In this document: piece after piece, positions 17,756-25,286 of the stretch | Layout: the number at the start of each line of letters is the position of its first letter | How positions within the stretch are numbered: position 1 is the stretch's first letter | Source of the DNA: Zoogloea sp021286885 | GTDB lineage: Bacteria; Pseudomonadota; Gammaproteobacteria; Burkholderiales; Rhodocyclaceae | Assembly (NCBI RefSeq): GCF_041915215.1 | Contig: NZ_JAYSBV010000001.1 | DNA length: 64,000 bases | Direction: 5' to 3' (one strand) | Translations under genes and position numbers: made by a program | Notes under the pieces: model-generated | What the model was told of the DNA's origin: nothing | Database searches by the model: none | Seen by the model: the letters and a program-made list of their open reading frames with translations, nothing else

Positions 17756-18106
17756 TCAATACTGCGTCTGGCGCCGGATCACCCGTCCCTGGGGGCCGGT
17801 GACGATGGCGCTGGCGCCCTCGGCGCTGCGCTCCACCTGGCGGCTGGCGGTTTGGCCCTGGGGGCCGTAGTAGTTGGCGGTGGTTTCATCCCGGCTGCGG
17901 GATACGTTGCGCCCGGCGGTCTTGCCGTTGGCCCCCGTCCAGCTGGAGCTGACATCGCCACCGCCGCGCTGGACTTGGTGCGTCACCTGTCCACCTTTGG
18001 GGCCGGAGATTTCAGAGGTACGCGCCTGGGCCAGGGGCGCGGCAAGCAGGGCCATTGCTGCCACAGACAGGGCCAGACCAGAAAACTTCATCGGGGTGAT
18101 GTGCAT
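17756..18106 (-). CDS. Small secreted protein with 23-residue GPxG repeats
   Basis: 116 residues, or 111 from the internal Met; AAGGAG six bases before the first ATG favours the longer form. A signal peptide (KFSGLALSVAAMALLAAPLA then QA|R) is followed by about four imperfect repeats of some 23 residues. Each has the pattern (T/Y/S)GPxGxxxxRxVxRS, rich in Gly, Gln, Ser and charged residues and without cysteine. It is likely periplasmic or exported. I do not recognise the family. It lies in the same direction as, and downstream of, the Spy-like gene (84 bp gap), so a shared envelope-stress role is possible. Confidence 0.75.
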   Translation of the reverse strand: MHITPMKFSGLALSVAAMALLAAPLAQARTSEISGPKGGQVTHQVQRGGGDVSSSWTGANGKTAGRNVSRSRDETTANYYGPQGQTASRQVERSAEGASAIVTGPQGRVIRRQTQY

Positions 18107-18190
18107 GACAGCTCCTTGATAGCTGTAGATAAATGTTTGCAGCGCACAGCCTAAGCCGTTTCAGGCCCCTTGGGCAGGGCTCAACAGCGT

Positions 18191-18673
18191 TCAGCCTCGG
18201 CCACCCATAAAGCCGTGGCGATGGCCGCCCCGCTCAAAGCGGCCTAGCATATCGCCCATTTCGGCCTTGGCCACGGCCACTTGTTCGGGGCTCAGGGTGG
18301 CATACAAGGCCAGCCATTCCTTGCGGGCGGCCTGGCGCTGGCTGCGGGTGGCTTCTTCAGCCTTGTCCCGGGCCTCGGCCAGGGCGGCCAGATCGGGGCG
18401 GGGCTTGGCGAATTCGGCCTTGGCCTGCTCGTGCAGCTTGCTGTGGGTTTCGCGCCCTTGCTTCATGGCGTCCAGGCTCAGTTGGCGGGCCTTGGCAAAC
18501 TGGGCCTGCTGGGCCGGGTCAAGCTTAAGCTGGGTTTGCAACGCATCGAGGCGCTGCTCCATGCGCTTGCTCATGCCCTCGCAGCGCTCACCGCCATGGT
18601 GGCCCGCATGGGCCATAAACGGCAGGGCCAGACCGCAGGTCAACAGCAGCGCAAAAACCTTCTTCATCTTCAT
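18191..18673 (-). CDS. Spy/CpxP-family periplasmic chaperone
   Basis: 160 residues with a clear signal peptide (MKMKKVFALLLTCGLALPF, cleaved after AHA) and a highly charged all-helical body with an LSPEQ motif near the end, as in Spy and CpxP. These proteins form cradle-shaped dimers that bind unfolded periplasmic proteins or restrain Cpx-type sensors. Histidines cluster at both ends (GHHGGERC and GGHRHGF), suggesting metal binding. It is divergent from the response regulator at 18885, 211 bp away, as cpxP is from cpxRA, so it is likely both a target and a modulator of that system. Confidence 0.85.
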   Translation of the reverse strand: MKMKKVFALLLTCGLALPFMAHAGHHGGERCEGMSKRMEQRLDALQTQLKLDPAQQAQFAKARQLSLDAMKQGRETHSKLHEQAKAEFAKPRPDLAALAEARDKAEEATRSQRQAARKEWLALYATLSPEQVAVAKAEMGDMLGRFERGGHRHGFMGGRG

Positions 18674-18884
18674 GGTGAACTCCTGGGGGGTGTAGAAATA
18701 AGGCTAGGTCGTCGGGGTGGGTTGGTGACCCCGTTGAACATGGCTATAGTCTGGCCCCATCCCAGCCCCCAATGGTTTCAAGCCCCGCCTGCTCCATTAC
18801 CGATTATTACGCGCCCCCGGCGGCCCGTAATAATTGGTCATCCAGCCCCCACCGGGGCCGGGGCCTGCCGTTTATAAAGCCTCC
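18674..18884. promoter_or_regulatory. Divergent promoter region between Spy-like and two-component genes
   Basis: This 211-bp stretch holds no gene. It must carry promoters for both directions. Two short copies of TAATAA/TTATTA-type sequence sit near 18803 (ATTATTACG) and 18828 (CGTAATAATTGG), forming an inverted pair, CGTAATAAT against ATTATTACG, about 15 bp apart. That is a plausible response-regulator operator. Confidence 0.5.
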
Positions 18885-19610
18885 ATGAACACCCGACGCC
18901 CCCTGATTTACCTGGTGGATGACGATGCCGAGCTGCGCCAGATGCTCGCCGCCTACCTGGAACGCAACGGCCTAGAAGCCCTGGGCATCCCCAGCGGCGA
19001 TGAACTCCTGCGCCGCCTCAAGCGCCTGCGCCCCGACCTGATCGTGCTCGATCTGATGATGCCCGGCCTGAGCGGGCTGGACGCCTGCCGCCGGCTGCGG
19101 GTTGAACAGGACGAGGTGCCCATCATCATGCTCACCGCCCGGGCCGACCTGGTGGATCGCATCGTGGGCCTGGAAAGCGGCGCGGATGATTATCTGGGCA
19201 AGCCCTTCGACCCCCGGGAACTGCTGGCCCGCATCCAGGCGGTGCTGCGCCGGCGCCCCATCCCCGCCCTGCCAAGCCCGGGCGAGGAAGTCACCATCGG
19301 CGCCTGGCGTTTTCATCCCACCACCCGCAGCCTGCATGGGGGCGAGGGTGGGGCCGACGTCCAGCCCCTATCGGATGCCGAATTCGCCCTGCTCAAGGCC
19401 CTGACCGAACGCCCCGGCCTGCCCCAATCCCGCGAGAAACTGCTCGAAGCCATGCACGGGCGGGACGTGGAAGCCACCGACCGCTCGGTGGACGTGGCCA
19501 TTCACCGGCTGCGCAAGCTGCTGGAACCCGACAGCGAAGCCCCCCGCTACATCCAGACCATGCGTGGGCGCGGCTACGTGTTCGTACCGGAGCCCCCCGC
19601 CCATGGCTGA
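18885..19610 (+). CDS. OmpR-family response regulator
   Basis: 241 residues from ATG 18885; an in-frame ATG at 18834 would add 17 residues that overlap the AT-rich promoter. The receiver domain shows LVDDDAEL, the phospho-acceptor Asp56 in DLIVLDLMMP and the conserved Lys in YLGKPFDPRE. The C-terminal winged helix ends with YIQTMRGRGYVF. It overlaps the sensor kinase gene by 8 bp. By context it should bind the upstream divergent region and control the Spy-like gene. Confidence 0.92.
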   Translation: MNTRRPLIYLVDDDAELRQMLAAYLERNGLEALGIPSGDELLRRLKRLRPDLIVLDLMMPGLSGLDACRRLRVEQDEVPIIMLTARADLVDRIVGLESGADDYLGKPFDPRELLARIQAVLRRRPIPALPSPGEEVTIGAWRFHPTTRSLHGGEGGADVQPLSDAEFALLKALTERPGLPQSREKLLEAMHGRDVEATDRSVDVAIHRLRKLLEPDSEAPRYIQTMRGRGYVFVPEPPAHG

Positions 19611-20964
19611 AGCTGAACACCCGCCCAGCCCCCATCCGCCCCACGCTCACGCCCATCACCACCGCCCAGGGGGGCGCCTGCTGCGCTGGGGCCTGCATTC
19701 CCTGGGCGGGCGGCTGTGCCTCGCCTTTGTGCTCAGCGTGATCCTGGCCCTGGTGGGCGTGGGGGGCATCTGGCGCTACTACCGGGCCGCCAGTTTTGAG
19801 CAGAACAGCGCCGAGCAACTGGCAGCCGAGATTCGCAACGTGCTGGCAGTGGCCGAACGGGTGGGCGACGACCCGCCCCGGCTCGAACAGGCTTTCCGGG
19901 CGGCAGGCCTGCGGGTGCGGATCGACCCACCGCCCCCGCACCGGGGCTTTCGGGCCCGCTTTGCGCACCAGATTGGCGAGTTGGTCAGCGCCGAATTGGG
20001 CCAGAACGTGGATGTGGAAGTACGCATGTTCCACGCCCGCATGGCCGAGGTGCGCTTTGGCTGGCGGAGCCACCAACTGGCCCTGGAGCTGCCCCTGGGG
20101 CGCGGGGAGCGGGGTTTTCCGTCGCCCTTCCTCACGGTGCTGGTGCTCATCATGCTGCTGGCGGCGGTGCTGGGCCTGCTCTCGCTGCTGTGGGTGCAGC
20201 GCCCCATCCAGCGCCTCGCCCGGGAAATCGCCAGCCAGGGCGACCGCCCCCGCCAGGTGGACGCGCCCCCCGGCGCCTCGGATGAAATCCGCCTGCTGGT
20301 GAGCGCCTACAACCGGATGGCCGCCAACATCGCCGCCCGGGAGCGGGAACAGGAACACATCCTGGCCGGCGTATCCCACGACCTGAAAGCCCCTCTCACC
20401 CGCCTGCGCATGCGCGCCAGCCTGATCGACGATGCCGAGATCAGCGCCGGCATCGTGCGCGACGTGGGCAGCCTCAACCACATCGCCGACCAGTTTTTAG
20501 GCTTTGTACGCAGCGGCCAGCCCGGCATGCCCCAGACCGAACCCACCGACATCGCCCCGCTGGCCCGCGAACTCCAGGCCCGCCACGCCGATTGGCCCCT
20601 GGCGCTGGAACTCGCCCCCGACCTGCCCCCCGTGCCCGCCCCGCCCACCGAGATCGAACGCATCCTCGAAAACCTGCTGGATAACGCCCGCGAATACGGC
20701 CACGCCCCCATCAGCCTGCTCGCCTACCGGGCGGGCACCGCCACCCGCCTCGCCGTGTGCGACCACGGCCCCGGCATCCCCCCCGCCGACCTGGCCCGGG
20801 CCAGCGAAGCCTTTGTCCGCCTCGACCCCGCCCGTGGCCGCCCCGGCCACAGCGGCCTGGGCCTCGCCATCGTCACCCGCCTCGCCCACCAACACCACGG
20901 CCAGCTCTACGCCCACACCCGGCAAGACGGGCGATTTGAGATCGGGGTAGAACTGGCGGGGTGA
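19603..20964 (+). CDS. Sensor histidine kinase (HAMP, HisKA, HATPase)
   Basis: 453 residues from ATG 19603. Two membrane helices (about 32-55 and 172-195) bracket a short periplasmic domain. HAMP follows, then HisKA with the phospho-acceptor in AGVSHDLKAPLTRLR, and the ATPase boxes ILENLLDNARE, DHGPGIPP and GHSGLGLAI. An unusual His/Pro-rich cytoplasmic leader (HPPHAHAHHH) precedes the first helix. The periplasmic part has no cysteine or known sensory motif. It is the partner of the regulator it overlaps. The stop lies 3 bp from the end of the convergent CHAT gene. Confidence 0.92.
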   Translation: MAEAEHPPSPHPPHAHAHHHRPGGRLLRWGLHSLGGRLCLAFVLSVILALVGVGGIWRYYRAASFEQNSAEQLAAEIRNVLAVAERVGDDPPRLEQAFRAAGLRVRIDPPPPHRGFRARFAHQIGELVSAELGQNVDVEVRMFHARMAEVRFGWRSHQLALELPLGRGERGFPSPFLTVLVLIMLLAAVLGLLSLLWVQRPIQRLAREIASQGDRPRQVDAPPGASDEIRLLVSAYNRMAANIAAREREQEHILAGVSHDLKAPLTRLRMRASLIDDAEISAGIVRDVGSLNHIADQFLGFVRSGQPGMPQTEPTDIAPLARELQARHADWPLALELAPDLPPVPAPPTEIERILENLLDNAREYGHAPISLLAYRAGTATRLAVCDHGPGIPPADLARASEAFVRLDPARGRPGHSGLGLAIVTRLAHQHHGQLYAHTRQDGRFEIGVELAG

Positions 20965-20967
20965 GGG

Positions 20968-23900
20968 TCAGGCGGTGGGGATTTGCTGGCGGAGGGCTTG
21001 GATTTCGGCCAAGCCCTTTTGATCGCCTAGCAGGTTGAAAGCGGCTTCGGCTTCGTTGAGGACTTGGTGGGCGGCTTGGTGCTGGCCTTGCATTGCCAGC
21101 AGCAGACTCCACAGCCCCCCAAAATGTCCCACAAAATCCGGCCGCCCAAGTTGGCAGGCTAGTTGATAGGCCTCTTCCGCCTCGGCACAAATCGTCTGCA
21201 CCGCAGGCCCCCCTTGCGCCAGATCGCCCCGGGTCAGTCGGATAAAGGCCATGGAAAACCGGATATGGGCAAGGCTGTCCAGATCCTGCATGGCTCGAGC
21301 CACCGGCAAGCGTGCGGCGTGGAGTGCCAAGGCATCGCCCAGCTGGCCACGCGATTGCAGAATGTCCGCAATCTTGCCCTGAGTGATCGCACGCGCTCGC
21401 ACGTCACCCAGCTTTTCATAGACGGGCAATTCTTGCTCGGTACGGATGCGCAGGGCCTCGTCCAGCTGGCCACGCGATTGCAGAATGTCCGCAATCTTGC
21501 CCTGAGTCACCGCCACCGAACGCACGTCGCCCAGCCTCTCCAATTTAACCAGGGCTTGCCGGTACAGGCTTTCGGCGGTATCCGGGTCGTGATGTGTCAA
21601 CGCACCCGCCTGCCGGAACAACTGGGCCGCTTGGTCAGCTTCGGATTCACCTGCCGCTTCGGGCATCCAGGCGAGGAGTTGCTGGCGTAAATCCACTTCA
21701 CCCAGCCTTTCGGCGCAATCGTCGGCAACGGCCAGCAGATTAAAGCGCATGGGGGCGGCCTGGGTTTGGCTGCGTTCCAGGATGGGCTGAATCAAGGCTA
21801 AAGCACCCCGGGCATCATGGGCTTGATTGAATAGATAACGCCCTGCCGCATTGGCCAGGGCTTGGCCTTGGGCGGGGTTGAGATCAGGGATTTTCAGGGC
21901 CAGGTGGGCAAGCGCCACGCCCCGAGGGTCTTGTGGAGGGCTGCCGTCAGGTGTCTGCCAGCTTGCCACGAGCACTTCTAAACCAGCTTGGGCGGGGGGC
22001 GCTTCATCCAGGGGGTCTTGGATCACCAGGGGGCGGGCCAGGGGGTTGATGCTCAGGTGGGGGGTGGGCGGGGTATCGATGAAGCCCCAGTCGTCCAGCA
22101 AGCCCAGGCCCAGCAGGCGCGAGATGGCCGGCGGGGCGGTGCGCATGGCGCAGGCCTGGGCGGCGGCTTCCAGGGCGGCCTGGGGGATGGGCTGGCCGGG
22201 GCTAAAAATGCAGGCGATGCGCAGCACCTGGCGCTCTTGGGGCTGGAGGGCCTGGGTGTAGTGCTCAAAGCTCATGCGCGCAAAAAAATCGTGCAGGCTT
22301 TGTGCATCCAGTCCTCCGTGGCCCTGGGCCAAAAACTGCCGGATGGCCCCCTGGGCGCTGCGGGCGGCGGCCAGCTCCCCGGTTAAGATGGGTTTGGTGA
22401 GGATGTCCTGGAGCCCCGGGTTGCCTTCTGCCAGGGCTTGGGCTTCCCGGGCCAGGGTGAGTTGCTCCGGTGTAGGCTCGGCCAGGGCCGCCAGGCGCTG
22501 GGCGGCGGCAAATTGCTTCTGGCGTTCCCGGAGCGGCATGGGGCGCAGGGGCAGCACACCGAGGGCTTCGGCCTGATTGGCGCCCCACGAATCGGGCAGG
22601 GTAAAACGATAGCGGCTGGTAATGAGCAGGCATGAGGGGCTGCCTTGGCTACGGGCTTGCTGGAAGGCACGCAACAGGGCCGCCAGGGCCTGGCGGTGCC
22701 CAGCGCTCACAGGGGTGAGGGCCTGGCCGGGGGCGGGCTGCTCCAGAATGCGCTCCAGATCATCCACCACCAGCAAAACCGGCTTTTCCAGCAGCTCGGG
22801 CCCCAGCAGCAGGGTTTCGAGGGCATCGGCCAGGGCGCTTTCATCGGCATCAATGGTGGCTTGCCAAGCGTTTTTGTAAGCGCTGCGTGCAGACGCGGGC
22901 ACGGCGGCCAGCATGCGCTCAAAAACAGTGCTGGCATCGTAGCGGCCAAATACCACCACCGGGCTATGTTTGGTCAGGCGGCTGGCGATGCGGGCGGCGA
23001 GGCTGGATTTACCCAGGTTGCCCATGCCCTGGATCAGCACCCCGGGCAGGGTTTCGTCCTGAAGCAGGCGCAGGGCCTGCTGGATTTCACGCCGCCGCCC
23101 CACAAAGGCCGCCCGGGTGGCCACCGGCACCTGGGCGTGGGCGCCATCCAGAAACTGTTGGGCGTGGGTTTGGTTGGCGAGCAAGGCATGGCGCGGCTTT
23201 TTATTGCTGACCAGCGCACCGCCCCCGGCGGGGCCCAGGTAGAGCCGGGCCAGATGCCAGTGGGTGCCTTGGCTGCGGTCGCCCAAATGGGCCTGGAGCA
23301 GGCCCTGACGGGCCAGCGCCACTGCTTCTGGCAAGCCGCGCCCCAGCCCCAGGGCGGCGTAGAGGCTTTGGGCGAACAAAATGGCATCCGCATCCCGCAC
23401 CGAGCCATCCCAGCCCAGCACATTGGCCACGCCGGCCCGCAACAGGGCCCGGACGAAGGATTCCACCGGAAAGCCATCCGCACCTTCGACCTGCTCGGCG
23501 GTCTGGCAGGCCGATAAAAACAGCAGGGGCAGGCGGGTGGTATCGCCCAGGCACGCGACCAGGTTTTCGGGGCTGGCGAGATCACGCGCCCCGTAGTCGT
23601 TCTCCAGGGCAAGCACGGCCCCGAGGGTGGAGTCTTGGGCGCCGTGGCAGCTGATATGCAGGGCTTCAAAGGGGCCGTCTTCGCTCACCCGGTAGGCAAG
23701 GCCTTCCAGGCTGCCGGTTTCTTCGACATGGAGCTGCACCAGGGCTTTTTCGGTGGCGCCCAGAATGGCGGCCTCTTCGGCCTCGAAATCCAGCTCGTGC
23801 TCGCCCTGGGGGGCCGCCGCCATGAAAAGCAAAGACAGATTTTTGTAGGCAGGTGCCCAGGGCTCCGCAGGTGTCCCCACCCGGCGCAGCACCAAAAAGG

Positions 23901-24276
23901 GCTGCACCCCATCCAGCGCCAGAAAATCATCCCCAGGCGCGGTGAGCAGTTCCCAGGGGGCATCCAGCAGCGCAAGGCCCAGGGCCAGGCCCAGGGCCGT
24001 GCCGCCATCGCTGCTCGCCAGCTGCACACACAGCCGCCGCGCCCCAGGCTGGGCCAGCCAGTGGCTGATCCAGCCCGTGCGGTCTAGCCAGGCGGTCATC
24101 TCCTGGCCCAGGCTGCGCTGGGCATCCACATCTTTGAGCGTGCGCTCGTAGCGGCGCGCAAAGCCGCGCAGGGCGCTGGTGGCCTCCAGGGCATCAATCC
24201 GGTACTCACTGCCCCCGGCCACCCCCAGGCAGCGCAGATCGCCGCCCCGAATATCAATGATTGCGTCCAAATCCAT
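20968..24276 (-). CDS. CHAT-domain protease / STAND NTPase / TPR protein
   Basis: 1102 residues in three parts. (1) CHAT caspase-like protease, about 1-350: catalytic His211 in LHISCHGAQ and Cys257 in FLSACQTAE are both present. (2) STAND/NB-ARC-type NTPase from about 390: Walker A GMGNLGKSS (417-425) and Walker B LLVVDDLERI (Asp504/505). (3) C-terminal TPR region, about 880-1095, including two near-identical 41-residue units. No membrane segment or signal is present. In known systems STAND proteins oligomerise on sensing a trigger through the repeats and then activate the fused effector; CHAT effectors cut partner proteins. A role in cell suicide or phage defence is plausible but unproven. 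The nearest candidate partner is the NTPase-TPR gene at 25287. Confidence 0.88.
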   Translation of the reverse strand: MDLDAIIDIRGGDLRCLGVAGGSEYRIDALEATSALRGFARRYERTLKDVDAQRSLGQEMTAWLDRTGWISHWLAQPGARRLCVQLASSDGGTALGLALGLALLDAPWELLTAPGDDFLALDGVQPFLVLRRVGTPAEPWAPAYKNLSLLFMAAAPQGEHELDFEAEEAAILGATEKALVQLHVEETGSLEGLAYRVSEDGPFEALHISCHGAQDSTLGAVLALENDYGARDLASPENLVACLGDTTRLPLLFLSACQTAEQVEGADGFPVESFVRALLRAGVANVLGWDGSVRDADAILFAQSLYAALGLGRGLPEAVALARQGLLQAHLGDRSQGTHWHLARLYLGPAGGGALVSNKKPRHALLANQTHAQQFLDGAHAQVPVATRAAFVGRRREIQQALRLLQDETLPGVLIQGMGNLGKSSLAARIASRLTKHSPVVVFGRYDASTVFERMLAAVPASARSAYKNAWQATIDADESALADALETLLLGPELLEKPVLLVVDDLERILEQPAPGQALTPVSAGHRQALAALLRAFQQARSQGSPSCLLITSRYRFTLPDSWGANQAEALGVLPLRPMPLRERQKQFAAAQRLAALAEPTPEQLTLAREAQALAEGNPGLQDILTKPILTGELAAARSAQGAIRQFLAQGHGGLDAQSLHDFFARMSFEHYTQALQPQERQVLRIACIFSPGQPIPQAALEAAAQACAMRTAPPAISRLLGLGLLDDWGFIDTPPTPHLSINPLARPLVIQDPLDEAPPAQAGLEVLVASWQTPDGSPPQDPRGVALAHLALKIPDLNPAQGQALANAAGRYLFNQAHDARGALALIQPILERSQTQAAPMRFNLLAVADDCAERLGEVDLRQQLLAWMPEAAGESEADQAAQLFRQAGALTHHDPDTAESLYRQALVKLERLGDVRSVAVTQGKIADILQSRGQLDEALRIRTEQELPVYEKLGDVRARAITQGKIADILQSRGQLGDALALHAARLPVARAMQDLDSLAHIRFSMAFIRLTRGDLAQGGPAVQTICAEAEEAYQLACQLGRPDFVGHFGGLWSLLLAMQGQHQAAHQVLNEAEAAFNLLGDQKGLAEIQALRQQIPTA
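21340..21507 (-). repeat. Two identical 45-bp direct repeats inside the CHAT gene
   Basis: Positions 21340-21384 and 21463-21507 are identical over 45 bp and start 123 bp (41 codons) apart, with further similarity around them. They encode consecutive TPR units, so this is a recent in-frame unit duplication that could expand or contract by recombination. Confidence 0.85.
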
Positions 24277-24605
24277 GCTCCAGTCAAAGCCCGGCTGACG
24301 GGAAGAAAGGGCATGCTGCGGGTACGGCGGTGCGGCGAAGGATCCGCCTGGGGATGTCAGCCGGGTTACGTAATGCTTGAAGGATTTTAACGCAAACGCG
24401 GAGGGGGAAGGCTTGATGGGTTTTTACTTGTATGGGGTGGCTGGGCACGCCAGAAAGCAGACAGGGATGAAAAGATTGGTTTTACATTTTTTGTTAAAAA
24501 TCGTCGTTTTCATAACCAAATCCCACCAAACAAAAACATCGCCCCCTTGTTTTTAGGAATATCCCCATAGAATGCGCTGTCGATAACCAACCCCCGGGAA
24601 GACCC
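24277..24605. promoter_or_regulatory. 329-bp divergent intergenic region, AT-rich
   Basis: No gene is seen here. The region is distinctly AT-rich next to its surroundings and must carry promoters for the CHAT gene (left) and the PEP-CTERM gene (right). For the rightward gene a TAGAAT box at 24568-24573 could be the -10 element, with only a poorly placed TTGTTT upstream. No operator could be identified. Confidence 0.45.
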
Positions 24606-25196
24606 ATGCGCCCAGCACAAGCCTTCAAGCATTTATTCAAGATCGCTGTTCCCTTGCTGATCGGGAGTGCAGCACATCATGCACTTGCGGATACCTATTC
24701 GTTCAGCCAGATGAACTACAACGATGGCGCCACTGTTACCGGGTACTTCACCGGAAATGACTCCAACAACAATGGCTACATTGAGACAGTCGCAGGCTAC
24801 AGCGAACTGACGAACTTCAGTCTTTCCTACAGCGGCAGCACCCTGGGCGGCGATTTCACCCTGGGTTTGGCAGATCTACTGAGCCTTACCAACTTTGGCG
24901 GTGGGATGATTTATGTGGTGGGTTCCTCCACGCTGGGTGGCGACCCTGGCGGTCTGGACGGGGCTTTGTACGTGGGCAATGCCGACGTGACGCTGATCGT
25001 GACCACCGGTTATGCGGCCGGGTATGGTGGGATTGCTTTCTTGAATACCTTGGGAACAGTCACCGCCTCGCCCGAGATCATGCAAATCACCCATCAAGGC
25101 AATCAAGTGCCGGAGCCTTCCAGCATCCTGCTGGCCATGCTCGGGGGCGGGGCATTGATGCGCCAGCGTCGATCCCGCAAGGCCAAGACCCGCTAA
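24606..25196 (+). CDS. PEP-CTERM sorting-domain protein
   Basis: 196 residues. A signal peptide (to about residue 28, ending AHHALA) precedes a Gly/Asn/Thr-rich beta-type domain. The C-terminus is the tripartite sorting signal: VPEPSS, a hydrophobic helix ILLAMLGGGALM, and an Arg/Lys tail. Such proteins are recognised by exosortase (EpsH-type) and processed to the outer surface, usually with exopolysaccharide. No exosortase is in this window. The gene stands alone between two leftward NTPase genes; its role is unknown. Confidence 0.9.
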   Translation: MRPAQAFKHLFKIAVPLLIGSAAHHALADTYSFSQMNYNDGATVTGYFTGNDSNNNGYIETVAGYSELTNFSLSYSGSTLGGDFTLGLADLLSLTNFGGGMIYVVGSSTLGGDPGGLDGALYVGNADVTLIVTTGYAAGYGGIAFLNTLGTVTASPEIMQITHQGNQVPEPSSILLAMLGGGALMRQRRSRKAKTR

Positions 25197-25247
25197 GCAC
25201 CCTGGCGGTCTTGGCGCCGTGCATTTGGCACCCTTCGCCGCCCAATC

Positions 25248-25274
25248 GTGGAGGGCGCCAGCCAGGCCCTCCAC
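25248..25274. terminator. Perfect 9-bp hairpin between convergent genes
   Basis: GTGGAGGGC (25248-25256) and GCCCTCCAC (25266-25274) form a perfect stem with a 9-base loop, between the stops of the PEP-CTERM gene (25196) and the NTPase gene (25287). It lacks a T-run in either direction, so it is a weak or factor-assisted terminator. Confidence 0.5.
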
Positions 25275-25286
25275 TCCACCTTCGCG

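Noticed and set aside
24440..24470. GG/GC spacing suggestive of a sigma-54 promoter before the PEP-CTERM gene
   Set aside because: The distance between GG and GC is 11-12 instead of 10 bases and the flanking consensus is poor.
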